A program made the translations under genes and the position numbers. The notes under the pieces are model-generated. The model made no database searches and was not told where the DNA came from. It worked only from the letters and a program-made list of their open reading frames with translations. From an uncultured Flavobacteriaceae bacterium (GTDB lineage: Bacteria > Bacteroidota > Bacteroidia > Flavobacteriales > Flavobacteriaceae), in the NCBI GenBank assembly GCA_937901915.1, contig CALGUD010000073.1:1-53135 (forward strand): a stretch of DNA of 53,135 bases. The letters run 5' to 3'. Position 1 is the stretch's first letter; the number at the start of each line of letters is the position of its first letter. Shown one piece after another: positions 16,822 to 25,004 of the stretch.

Positions 16822-18096
16822 ATGAAAGGCTATTATGTCATAATTTTCACGTTTATTTTTATTGGTATGAGTTATGCTCAGGATGTAGGTCTGAACTATA
16901 AAAAAAGAGTGTTAGAATCAACTGAGATCGATATGTTATTTAGCTACTATAAACAAAGTGGGGAGCATGCTGCAGTTACCGGTGGTGAAGGGACTGAAGA
17001 ACTCACGGATCTTACCCCTACTATTGTAGTGAGCGTCCCTTTAAATGATGATGATGTTATTACTGTTGATGCGGGTATTTCAGCTTATACTTCAGCCTCC
17101 TCAAGTAATATTAATCCGTTTGATACTCAAAATCCAAGTATTTGGACTGAATCTACAGGTGCTTCTTCCAGCGATATATTAACACACTTTAACGCATCTT
17201 ATTCTCATAGTTCAGATAGCAGAAATAGTATTTGGTCAGCCAATTTGAATGTATCTACAGAGTATGATTATTTTTCGATTGGATTTGGAGGTGGGTATAC
17301 TCATTTATTCAATGAAAAAAATACTGAGGTTAACATAAAAGCTCAGGCATATCTTGATACCTGGAATCCGCAATACCCCATAGAATTAAGAAGTGGGTTT
17401 AATTACGATCTCATAGAAGGTGATGGAACTTATAATCCTGTTTTTGGTGAATTTGACAATCTTGAAAGGAATTCATATTCCTTATCATTTAGCTTTTCCC
17501 AGATTTTGAGTAAAAAGCTGCAAGGGTCACTTTTTTTCGATTTAGTTTTACAAGAAGGGCTTCTATCCACACCACATCAAAGAGTATATTTTAGTGATGT
17601 AAATGACTTTTTTGTTAATGGATTTCAATTAGCTGATGATATAGAGCAATTGCCAGAGAGTCGATTTAAAGTCCCTGTCGGAGCTCGACTTAACTACTAT
17701 TTGAATGATTTATTTACTTTGCGGACTTATTACAGATATTATTTTGATGACTGGGGAATAAATTCAAATACCCTGAATCTGGAATTACCTATAAGAATAA
17801 CAGATCAATTTACGGTTTATCCTATCTACCGTTTTTATAGCCAAACCACAGCCGATTATTTTGCGCCTAAAGAGAGTCATTTGTCAACAAAAGAATTTTA
17901 TACTTCAGATTATGATCTTTCGGATTTTACAAGTAACCAATTTGGAATTGGAATTACCTATAGAGATATTTTTACAAGAGCTAGAATATGGAAATTCGGT
18001 TTAAAAACCATTGATGCCAGGATCAATAAATATACACGTAGTGATGGATTAGATGCTTTTATTGTGGGGTTTGGAATCAAATTTATTGGTAATTAA
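16822..18096 (+). CDS. DUF3570 outer-membrane barrel protein
   Basis: A 424-residue protein with a signal peptide (VIIFTFIFIGMSYAQ) and alternating aromatic beta-strands to the end, as in an outer-membrane barrel. It matches DUF3570 by context and by its N-terminal region (VLESTEIDMLFSYYKQSG). A motif TGASSS at residues 112-117 (17155-17172) resembles the (S/T)GA(S/T)x(S/T) sequence modified by ApbE. It starts 13 bases after the DUF4266 stop and ends the operon. The function is not established. A role in electron transfer or redox chemistry at the outer membrane is an inference from the ApbE and thioredoxin partners. Confidence 0.78.
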   Translation: MKGYYVIIFTFIFIGMSYAQDVGLNYKKRVLESTEIDMLFSYYKQSGEHAAVTGGEGTEELTDLTPTIVVSVPLNDDDVITVDAGISAYTSASSSNINPFDTQNPSIWTESTGASSSDILTHFNASYSHSSDSRNSIWSANLNVSTEYDYFSIGFGGGYTHLFNEKNTEVNIKAQAYLDTWNPQYPIELRSGFNYDLIEGDGTYNPVFGEFDNLERNSYSLSFSFSQILSKKLQGSLFFDLVLQEGLLSTPHQRVYFSDVNDFFVNGFQLADDIEQLPESRFKVPVGARLNYYLNDLFTLRTYYRYYFDDWGINSNTLNLELPIRITDQFTVYPIYRFYSQTTADYFAPKESHLSTKEFYTSDYDLSDFTSNQFGIGITYRDIFTRARIWKFGLKTIDARINKYTRSDGLDAFIVGFGIKFIGN

Positions 18097-18159
18097 TACT
18101 CGAAACATAATAAATTTTGTTCATTTTTAAATTCTCTCATGAATTTACACTAATATATT

Positions 18160-18167
18160 TATCTTCG
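18160..18167 (+). promoter_or_regulatory. -7 promoter box TATCTTCG close to the LytTR start
   Basis: Near match to TAnnTTTG ending four bases before the GTG start at 18172. A transcript from here would begin at or just before the start codon, so the mRNA may be leaderless, or the true start lies elsewhere. Confidence 0.35.
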
Positions 18168-18171
18168 GAAG

Positions 18172-19044
18172 GTGAAACCAGGCCAAATATCTAAGTTTTT
18201 ATCTCAACCCTACCCATTTTATTATGAAGGGCGTGACCTGTGGGTTATTGCAGGGCTCATCTTTTCGATGACTTTTATCTTCACATATTTTTTTGAACCA
18301 TTTATCGTATATGAACCCGAGCACAGGGTCAATTATTTTTATATATGCCTGATACACTCAACAACGCCTGTAGTAATTTTATTTTTTTGGTCACTATTTT
18401 ACAGGCTACAAAACAGCGTTGTAGAAAAATGGAATGTTAGAAAGGAGGTTTTTTTTGTAATGATGTTTTTTCTGTTAATTGGCATAGGGCAATTTCTGAT
18501 CAGGGATGTTATTTACAATAACCCTGATAATTGGTCCTGGTACTACCTGTATGAAGAAATACGTAATACATTTTTGGTTGGAACCCTTTTTGCGGCCATT
18601 TTAATTCCATTTAACCTAAATTACCAGTTTTATAAAAACCAGAAAAAGGCACTAGAATTGTTTCCTTCCTTAATACCTGGCGGTGTAACTGATCATTCAT
18701 CTTCTGTATTTATTAAAACACAGGTAAAAAATGATGACTTTCACCTGATCCCCGACAATTTTATTTTTGCCCGTTCTGATGGTAATTACATGGAGGTATA
18801 TTCGATTGGGAATGCTGTAGAAAAAACAGTAAAGCGATTAACTGCTAAAGAACTCGAAGCACAGCTTCATCAATTTCCTTTTATTATGAGAACCCACAGG
18901 TCTTATCTGGTAAATCTCAAAGCGGTGGAAACTATTACCGGAAATGCACAGGGTTATAGGTTAAAAATTAAAAATTATGACGAAACTCTTCCTGTTTCCC
19001 GATATATGATCTCCGAGTTTAATAAAAAGTTTAGGTTATTGTAA
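18172..19044 (+). CDS. Membrane-bound LytTR DNA-binding regulator
   Basis: A transcriptional regulator with about four N-terminal membrane helices (roughly residues 25-45, 60-80, 97-112 and 125-150) and a C-terminal LytTR DNA-binding domain from about residue 192 (FIFARSDGNYMEVYS ... MRTHRSYLVNLKAVETI ... LPVSRYMISEF). It has no receiver domain, so it is not a classical response regulator. The membrane part may sense a lipid or envelope signal. The start is GTG; no upstream ATG fits. It is followed by an acyltransferase gene on the same strand after 94 bases, a pairing that suggests the acyltransferase as a target. Confidence 0.87.
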   Translation: MKPGQISKFLSQPYPFYYEGRDLWVIAGLIFSMTFIFTYFFEPFIVYEPEHRVNYFYICLIHSTTPVVILFFWSLFYRLQNSVVEKWNVRKEVFFVMMFFLLIGIGQFLIRDVIYNNPDNWSWYYLYEEIRNTFLVGTLFAAILIPFNLNYQFYKNQKKALELFPSLIPGGVTDHSSSVFIKTQVKNDDFHLIPDNFIFARSDGNYMEVYSIGNAVEKTVKRLTAKELEAQLHQFPFIMRTHRSYLVNLKAVETITGNAQGYRLKIKNYDETLPVSRYMISEFNKKFRLL

Positions 19045-19115
19045 TATCTCCTTTGTTATTCATCACAAAAGTTTGCTACTTATAACAGGCACACTTTCTG
19101 TATAGATTTAGCAAG

Positions 19116-19123
19116 TACTTTTG
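19116..19123 (+). promoter_or_regulatory. -7 promoter box TACTTTTG for the acyltransferase
   Basis: Perfect TAnnTTTG match ending 15 bases before the ATG at 19139. It rules out the TTG at 19121 as a start, since that codon lies inside the box. Confidence 0.5.
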
Positions 19124-19138
19124 ACCAAAAAAATAAAT

Positions 19139-20254
19139 ATGCGTAGACACGATTTAGATTGGTTAAGGGTAATTGTCTTTGGACTTCTTATATTTTATCA
19201 TGTTGGAATGTTCTTTGTACCATGGGGATTTCATATTAAGAATAATGTTATTTATGATTGGTTACGCTATCCTATGTTGTTTTTAAATCAATGGAGGTTA
19301 CCAATACTCTTTGTTATATCCGGGATGGGAACTTATTATGCATTATCTAAAAGAACCGGACAACAATTTGCAAAGGAGCGTATTAAAAGGTTATTACTTC
19401 CGCTTATGGTTGGTATGTTGTTTATTATACCGCCTCAGGTATATATAGAACGTATTTCAAAAGAACAATTTTCGGGAAGTTATTTTGATTTTTGGCCGTT
19501 ACATGCCTTTACCGGTATTTACCCGGAAGGTAATTTTAGCTGGCACCATTTGTGGTTTTTACCTTATCTGTTGCTTTTCTCCCTGGTTTTGATTCCTGCT
19601 TTTCTTTATTTGAGAAAGTATCCCGAAAATAAGTTTTTAATGTGGATAAAAAACAAAGTTTCAAATCCCTTTTGGCTATTCATATTCATTGTTCCACTAT
19701 ACTTCATTGAAGTATTTCTTGAGCCTTTTTTCCCTGTCACTCATGCTTTGATTGGTGACTGGTTTTCAGTTGTAAACTATATGACATTATTTATTTATGG
19801 ATTTCTTCTCATTTCAGTAAAGGAAACTTTCTGGAAGACAGTTGAAAATAACAGGAAATTCTATCTTGTTTGCGGAATCACAGGATTTACAACTTTATTG
19901 GGCATTTTTATATTTTTTGAAGATTCTACGGTTATCCACTTTACAGAAGCATTCGTAAAAGTATTTAATTTATGGGCATGGATACTGGTATTGTTTGGCT
20001 ATGCATCAGCATATTTGAACAGACCAAGTAATACGCTTTCTTACTGTAATGAAGCTGTGTACCCTTTTTATATTCTACATCAAACGGTTATGCTCATTAT
20101 TTGTTACTATGTTATGGAATTGGACTGGAATTTACTTACCAAAGCTTCAATACTAATTGTTGGCACATTCGGTTTCTCATGGATTATTTACGAATTTTTC
20201 ATAAGAAGATGGAAGTGGATACGGCCGTTGTTCGGATTAAAAAACAGAGTTTAG
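19139..20254 (+). CDS. Acyltransferase 3 family membrane protein
   Basis: An integral membrane acyltransferase (OpgC/OafA-like) of about 371 residues with some ten hydrophobic helices. The N-terminal RRHDLDWLRVIVFGLLIFYHVGMF carries the family's conserved Arg and the His in the second part of the first helix. Members move acyl groups (acetyl, succinyl) from the cytoplasm onto extracytoplasmic sugars. The start ATG at 19139 is preferred over the TTG at 19121 on family alignment and promoter position. It lies directly downstream of the LytTR regulator. The acceptor is not visible from sequence. Confidence 0.85.
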   Translation: MRRHDLDWLRVIVFGLLIFYHVGMFFVPWGFHIKNNVIYDWLRYPMLFLNQWRLPILFVISGMGTYYALSKRTGQQFAKERIKRLLLPLMVGMLFIIPPQVYIERISKEQFSGSYFDFWPLHAFTGIYPEGNFSWHHLWFLPYLLLFSLVLIPAFLYLRKYPENKFLMWIKNKVSNPFWLFIFIVPLYFIEVFLEPFFPVTHALIGDWFSVVNYMTLFIYGFLLISVKETFWKTVENNRKFYLVCGITGFTTLLGIFIFFEDSTVIHFTEAFVKVFNLWAWILVLFGYASAYLNRPSNTLSYCNEAVYPFYILHQTVMLIICYYVMELDWNLLTKASILIVGTFGFSWIIYEFFIRRWKWIRPLFGLKNRV

Positions 20255-20260
20255 GTTGGA

Positions 20261-20475
20261 TGTCCGGTGTCCGATGACGGGTGTTCTGAAATCTAAGTAT
20301 CAAATTTCAAGCACCAAAATCCAATTATGATTTACGAAGTACGAATTGAAGATTGAGGTGCGATGATGACACGCTTTTAATAAGATAAAATAATCCTCCC
20401 CCTCAGGGGGAGATAGAGGGGGCTTATTGATTAAACAAACCACATCATGCTCAACCCAATAACCAAGTAACTCAA
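20261..20475. repeat. Gene-free stretch of degenerate low-complexity repeats
   Basis: No gene is seen in 20255-20479. It contains GTCCGGTGTCCGATGACGGGTG, written here in parts (GTCCGGTG, TCCGATGACGGGTG), then TTTACGAAGTACGAATTGAAG, i.e. the loosely repeated unit TACGAATT, then a hairpin CTCCCCC-TCA-GGGGGAG (20396-20412), and finally loosely repeated AATAAC/TAACTCA units (20459-20485). Such degraded repeats are common between genes in flavobacteria. Confidence 0.35.
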
Positions 20476-20479
20476 TAAC

Positions 20480-21217
20480 TTAATAACCTTCATACGTTTT
20501 TGACGAAGAAGCGATTAATTGATTAATTTCATTCAGCTCATTTGGAGTTAGATACCTCCACTCACCAACTGGCATATCAAGTAAAATGTTCATAATCCGT
20601 ACTCGTTTTAACTGAACAACTTCATAGTCTAAATACTCGCACATTCTACGTATTTGCCTGTTTAAACCCTGTGTAAGTATTATTTTGAATGTAAAAGTTC
20701 CTTTTTGTTCAACAAAACATTTTCGGGTAATTGTATCTAAAATAGGTACACCATTACTCATTTTTTTAATAAATTCTTTGGTAACAGGCTTGTTTACAGT
20801 AACCAGGTATTCTTTTTCATGATTGTTTCTTGCCCGTAAAATTTTATTGACTATATCCCCGTCATTGGTTAATAAAATAAGACCTTCACTGGGTTTGTCC
20901 AACCTTCCAATCGGAAAGATCCGTTTTGGGTAATTTATAAAGTCAATAATATTGTCTTTTTCTACCCTTGTATCGGTCGTACAAACTATACCTACGGGCT
21001 TATTAAAAGCAATGTAAACCTGTTTTTCTTTTGGTTCGGAAATGAGTTTACCATCAACTCTTATTTCATCATCAGGAGAAATTTTGGTTCCCATTTCGGG
21101 AACGGACCCGTTTATAGTCACTCTGCCTTCTTCAATTAATTTGTCGGCAGCTCTACGTGAGCAGTACCCAACTTCACTTAAGTACTTATTAATTCTTTTT
21201 AATTCGGATTTATCCAT
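20480..21217 (-). CDS. rluF: 23S rRNA pseudouridine synthase (RluF-like)
   Basis: Isomerises uridine to pseudouridine in 23S rRNA (position 2604 in RluF). An N-terminal S4 RNA-binding domain spans about residues 6-60 (RINKYLSEVGYCSRRAADKLI). The catalytic domain follows with the Asp motif GRLDKPSEGLILLTNDGD at about 100-117, and NRQIRRMCEYLDYEV near the end. The 245-residue length and the short C-terminus fit the RluB/E/F group, with RluF the best guess. It is convergent with the acyltransferase gene across a repeat-filled gap. Confidence 0.85.
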   Translation of the reverse strand: MDKSELKRINKYLSEVGYCSRRAADKLIEEGRVTINGSVPEMGTKISPDDEIRVDGKLISEPKEKQVYIAFNKPVGIVCTTDTRVEKDNIIDFINYPKRIFPIGRLDKPSEGLILLTNDGDIVNKILRARNNHEKEYLVTVNKPVTKEFIKKMSNGVPILDTITRKCFVEQKGTFTFKIILTQGLNRQIRRMCEYLDYEVVQLKRVRIMNILLDMPVGEWRYLTPNELNEINQLIASSSKTYEGY

Positions 21218-21343
21218 TTCAAAGCATCATATAAAGGCAAATTTAAGGGAATTATATTTTATTTAATATGATCTATTATGAATACCTGATATATTCTACT
21301 CAATCCATTTTCATATTTATTAAGAAAATTAAAAGTAAAACTT

Positions 21344-22927
21344 TTACACTAAAAAACCACTTATACTTTCCAAATAGCTCATCGCTTCTCCAATGGTTTT
21401 AATATTGGCCACTATAACAGCATCTCCCTGTGTAATAGGGATCCCTTGTTTTTGTTTAGCAGTATAATGTGCTGCATTTAAAATAGATCTTTGTAATTCA
21501 TTCAGTGGAAAATCACTTTCATCAGCACATGTAGGGTCTATTATAATTGGTTTTAACTCGGGATAATCCCTTTTTTGTTTGGAAAAAACGGTTTCAAATG
21601 ATTGTGCTTTTTTGTCCCGTTCCGTTAATCCTTTTAATCCCCATTTATTACACATGGTTTTGAGAAAAGAAGAATGGTCAAAAATATTGTTTTCAATAGT
21701 ATTTTTTTCAATGTAAGCTGAAACCATGACCATTGGAACTCGTATACCCAGTCGGTTAAATGTAAATCCTTTTTCACCTGTCATTCCTTTTTCTGGTGGC
21801 GGCACAGGTGAATAAGGAACAACGTGGTCAAAGCATCCGCCGTGTTCGTCGTGGGTAATAATCAATAAAGTTTTGTCGCGGTACTCATCACTATTTTTTA
21901 TAGTGTTGTAAACATCCAGTATTAATTTTTCACCCAAAAGCACAGTGCCACATTTGGTGCGACCAAATAAAGTACTATCAACAGAAGAGGGGTGCTGGTC
22001 GTTATGATCTAACAGGAATTTAGGTTCGATAAATGAATATTGAGGTAATCGCCCATTGTTTATATCATTTTCAAAATCAGTATATCTCTTTATAGTACCC
22101 TTGTCATAAAAGGGATTATCTATTTTAAAGGGATCATGTATAAGGCCTGTTAGCGAAACAATGTCACCCTTATACACAGCATACGAAATGTTACTTTCAG
22201 CCATTTGATGAAAAAGGGTTTTCTTATCCCATACATGCTCAATCCAGGAAGCCATAGCTTCCATGGAGTCAACAGCACTCCCTTCACCTAGTGGATTTAC
22301 GACTTTTCCTCCCGAAGTTCCGGCATGCCAAAATGCGCGGTTACACCACGTTTGGCTGGGTACTGAGCAATACCAGTGATCAAACACTGCAAATTCCTTT
22401 GCCAAAGTAGCTAGCACACTTACCTGCTCCGGCTTATAACATTGCATAATAACACTATACTTATTGTAATCCGGATTGTTGTATTTAGATCCTTCTTTTC
22501 CTTCCAGAGCTTGAAGGGTATTAATATAATCATTAACAAAGCCTTTCATTGACGGCGTTTCCGGTTGCGGGTTGGGTATATTGAAGGGTGGAGTCATTTT
22601 GCCGGCATCAATACCAATATTATTCTCGTTTATAAAATTGTAGAGTTGGGTATTTACATGTTGGTACACTTCTCCGGGATCAGGGTATGGTTGATGATAA
22701 TCTTTTGCTTTATGAGGCTGCACAGTTTTATGTTCTTTATAATCTATTGCCCGTTCGGGCACTGGTATTTCTAATACTTTATCTTGCAATCCTTCAAATT
22801 GTTTTCCGGGAGGAACTCCATCTTCGTAAAGGTATCCTAAAAGATTATCAAAAGAGCGGTTCTCTAACATGAGAACCACTACATGGTCAAAAGTGTCCAG
22901 TCCACTTTTCTCGTTGATTTTTTGCAT
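21344..22927 (-). CDS. Phosphoesterase family (phospholipase C / acid phosphatase-like)
   Basis: A 527-residue hydrolase of the phosphoesterase family (PF04185 type; alkaline phosphatase fold). Family motifs: FDHVVVLMLENRSFDNLLGYL at the N-terminus (Glu-Asn with the nucleophile region), NDYINTLQALEG, FDHWYCSVPSQTWCNRAFWHAGTS, and LLIITHDEHGGCFDHVVP (metal-binding His/Asp). Members cleave phosphodiesters or phosphomonoesters such as phosphatidylcholine. No signal peptide or Tat motif is visible, unusual for a family that is mostly exported. A single gene. The exact substrate is unknown. Confidence 0.85.
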   Translation of the reverse strand: MQKINEKSGLDTFDHVVVLMLENRSFDNLLGYLYEDGVPPGKQFEGLQDKVLEIPVPERAIDYKEHKTVQPHKAKDYHQPYPDPGEVYQHVNTQLYNFINENNIGIDAGKMTPPFNIPNPQPETPSMKGFVNDYINTLQALEGKEGSKYNNPDYNKYSVIMQCYKPEQVSVLATLAKEFAVFDHWYCSVPSQTWCNRAFWHAGTSGGKVVNPLGEGSAVDSMEAMASWIEHVWDKKTLFHQMAESNISYAVYKGDIVSLTGLIHDPFKIDNPFYDKGTIKRYTDFENDINNGRLPQYSFIEPKFLLDHNDQHPSSVDSTLFGRTKCGTVLLGEKLILDVYNTIKNSDEYRDKTLLIITHDEHGGCFDHVVPYSPVPPPEKGMTGEKGFTFNRLGIRVPMVMVSAYIEKNTIENNIFDHSSFLKTMCNKWGLKGLTERDKKAQSFETVFSKQKRDYPELKPIIIDPTCADESDFPLNELQRSILNAAHYTAKQKQGIPITQGDAVIVANIKTIGEAMSYLESISGFLV

Positions 22928-23091
22928 TGAAGTTTGGTTTTGGTTGGTTATTTTTTTAGAAAATATTTCACACTAATATAGTGGTTATTCTTACAAAAAT
23001 ATACAAGTCCTTTTCGGATTTCAAAAATTTATTTTAAACTACACCTTAGAATAAGAGTAGGAGTGGAAGTAAAAATTACGATGATTACTTG

Positions 23092-23529
23092 TTATTTCCC
23101 CAATGGCACCACCAACACCGGGATATTGGATTTTTTAATAACATCTAATGAAGTGTTTCCGAAAAATGTTTTATAAAGAAAGGTGTGGTTGTGATGACCA
23201 ATAATCACTAAATCAATATTCAATTTCTTTGATTCATCTAATATCGTTTGGATAGTGGCACCCTGAATGAGGAGGCCTGTAGCTTCAATCCCTTTTTCTT
23301 TTAATTTATTGGCATACTTAAATAATAGTTTATGTTCTTTTTTAAGATCAGCTGCTTTATGATCCCTTATGTATTGTGGACCCACATCAAGTCCAACAAA
23401 ATCCGGATCAGGAGCCGCAACATGCAAAATCCATACGGTTGAATTGTATTTTCCTGCCAGATCAGTGGCTTTATTGATTAATTGATCTGTATTTTCATCA
23501 AAATCAATACTGACTAATATGTTTTTCAT
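23092..23529 (-). CDS. Universal stress protein (UspA family)
   Basis: A single-domain Usp of 145 residues. It starts MKNILVSIDFDENTDQLINKA, the classical first strand with Asp for ATP binding. It ends with VIIGHHNHTFLYKTFFGNTSLDVIKKSNIPVLVVP (written in segments: IIGHHNH, FFGNTS, PVLVVP), corresponding to the GxxG-x9-G(S/T) nucleotide loop, but the second Gly is Asn, so ATP binding may be weak. Usp proteins help cells survive stress and arrest. A single gene upstream of a lipoprotein on the same strand. Confidence 0.9.
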   Translation of the reverse strand: MKNILVSIDFDENTDQLINKATDLAGKYNSTVWILHVAAPDPDFVGLDVGPQYIRDHKAADLKKEHKLLFKYANKLKEKGIEATGLLIQGATIQTILDESKKLNIDLVIIGHHNHTFLYKTFFGNTSLDVIKKSNIPVLVVPLGK

Positions 23530-23615
23530 ATTTTTTTAATTAGTACTATTCAACCTTTAAATTAATTATTAAAGATGACAAAGTCAAACTAAAAATTTTG
23601 AAATTTTGGTAAACA

Positions 23616-24152
23616 TTAACTTTTTTTAAGAAGATTATTGTATTGTTTTTCAACGTTTGAATAGTCCTTTGCGTCAAGCTTTTTTGTTGTAAATTCTTTT
23701 TTGTTCAATTCTTTTTGTAAAGAATCAAAGTCTTCATAGTCAAAAACATCAATCTCCCTGAATTTCTCTATACCCTCATTTCTATTTTTGAAATAAGTTC
23801 TTCTATCCATTAATGAAGCGTAAGATTCATTTTCTTCACGTTCACGCTTGTATACTTTAAAATATACCCCACTCATTAATTCTGCCCTGATAATAGAATC
23901 ATTTAAATGGTATTCCCAGGAAATATCAATTAAAGTATCAATTTTACTGGTTCCCTGAATACGGGTATGATCAGCAGATTCGTAAACTTTAACAGTGCTG
24001 ATTTCTGTTTCAGTAGAGAGGTTGGTTTCTTTGACAAGTTTTGCCGATTCCTGGATTTTTTCAATAGATTTTTCAGTCTGATCTACCCAATTAATTTTGC
24101 AGCCAAAGAGTATAACAGAAAGGGAAAACAACAAGATAAGGGACTTTTTCAT
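23616..24152 (-). CDS. Uncharacterised lipoprotein
   Basis: A 178-residue protein with a clear lipoprotein signal (SLILLFSLSVILFGCK, Cys at about 18). The mature part is highly charged and probably helical at both ends (about 24-45 and 140-178), with beta-strand-like text between (TLIDISWEYHLNDSIIRAEL). I do not recognise the family. It is not obviously linked to the neighbouring Usp or DUF2490 genes, although all three read the same way. Confidence 0.7.
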   Translation of the reverse strand: MKKSLILLFSLSVILFGCKINWVDQTEKSIEKIQESAKLVKETNLSTETEISTVKVYESADHTRIQGTSKIDTLIDISWEYHLNDSIIRAELMSGVYFKVYKREREENESYASLMDRRTYFKNRNEGIEKFREIDVFDYEDFDSLQKELNKKEFTTKKLDAKDYSNVEKQYNNLLKKS

Positions 24153-24240
24153 AGTAAAATATGATTACTTCTGTCTAAGATAGTTGTTTCTTAGGTAATT
24201 GTAATCAAAATCTTAATGTTTGAAACCAATTTTCAAGCTT

Positions 24241-24897
24241 CTAAAAGTTAACAAAAGCCATGATATTTATTTGATCCCGGGAAGCACTCTGTAAAAACTG
24301 ATTCATATAACCCAACTCGAACCGCAATTGCTGATTTATTTTATAGCCAAGTCCACCATAAAGACGGTTCCTGTCAAAAACATTGTCTTTAGTGTTTAAG
24401 AAAATCTCGTTATAAGCAGAGAGGTATAAGGTTTTATCTTCCAATATTTTATTATTCAAAGGTATATTTAAACCTAAAAAGTACCGAAATCTTAACTTAA
24501 AATCATCTTCAACAAACCTTTGTTCAAAACGATATCTGTGTTGTAATGAAACGATATGGATATTCTGTTTTGTAATAAATTGCTGGTAGATACGATGCTC
24601 ATTAATATCTATTTTTTCATCTGTATCACCTATATAATTCTCACTCAAAATATAACCATAACCCAGGAGAATATTGTTGTTATTCTCGGTAAGGTTATAA
24701 CCAATACCCGTTCTTAACAACAACTGTTCCAGGTCCCCTAATGCATCGTAGTTCCTGTATTGTACTTCGTGATGCCAGTTAAATTTTGAATCGATATTTT
24801 TATTTCCAAAGTAAATAAGCCAGTTACCTAAGTCGCTTTCCTGGTTATATCCTAAAAAAGATGAGCAAAGTAGTAACAATACTATTATTTTTTTCAT
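24241..24897 (-). CDS. DUF2490 outer-membrane protein
   Basis: A 218-residue exported protein (signal MKKIIVLLLLCSSFLGYNQ) with the DUF2490 pattern SDLGNWLIYFGNKNIDSKFNWHHEVQYR, given here in part as LGNWLIYFGNK and WHHEVQYR, followed by alternating strands ending in Phe (MAFVNF), as in outer-membrane barrels. The barrel is small, about 10-12 strands. Function unknown. Single gene or loosely linked to the lipoprotein downstream. Confidence 0.82.
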   Translation of the reverse strand: MKKIIVLLLLCSSFLGYNQESDLGNWLIYFGNKNIDSKFNWHHEVQYRNYDALGDLEQLLLRTGIGYNLTENNNNILLGYGYILSENYIGDTDEKIDINEHRIYQQFITKQNIHIVSLQHRYRFEQRFVEDDFKLRFRYFLGLNIPLNNKILEDKTLYLSAYNEIFLNTKDNVFDRNRLYGGLGYKINQQLRFELGYMNQFLQSASRDQINIMAFVNF

Positions 24898-25004
24898 GTA
24901 ATCAAATTTGTCCTGTGCTGAAATTATGTGATGAGGTTTCTATTATGAAATGTAAAATTAAAGTTTCTCTTTAAAAAATACAAAGTTTCTTAATCTGCAT
25001 TTTG

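Noticed and set aside
19121..19138. TTG at 19121 as start of the acyltransferase
   Set aside because: The codon lies inside the TACTTTTG promoter box; the ATG at 19139 matches the family N-terminus.
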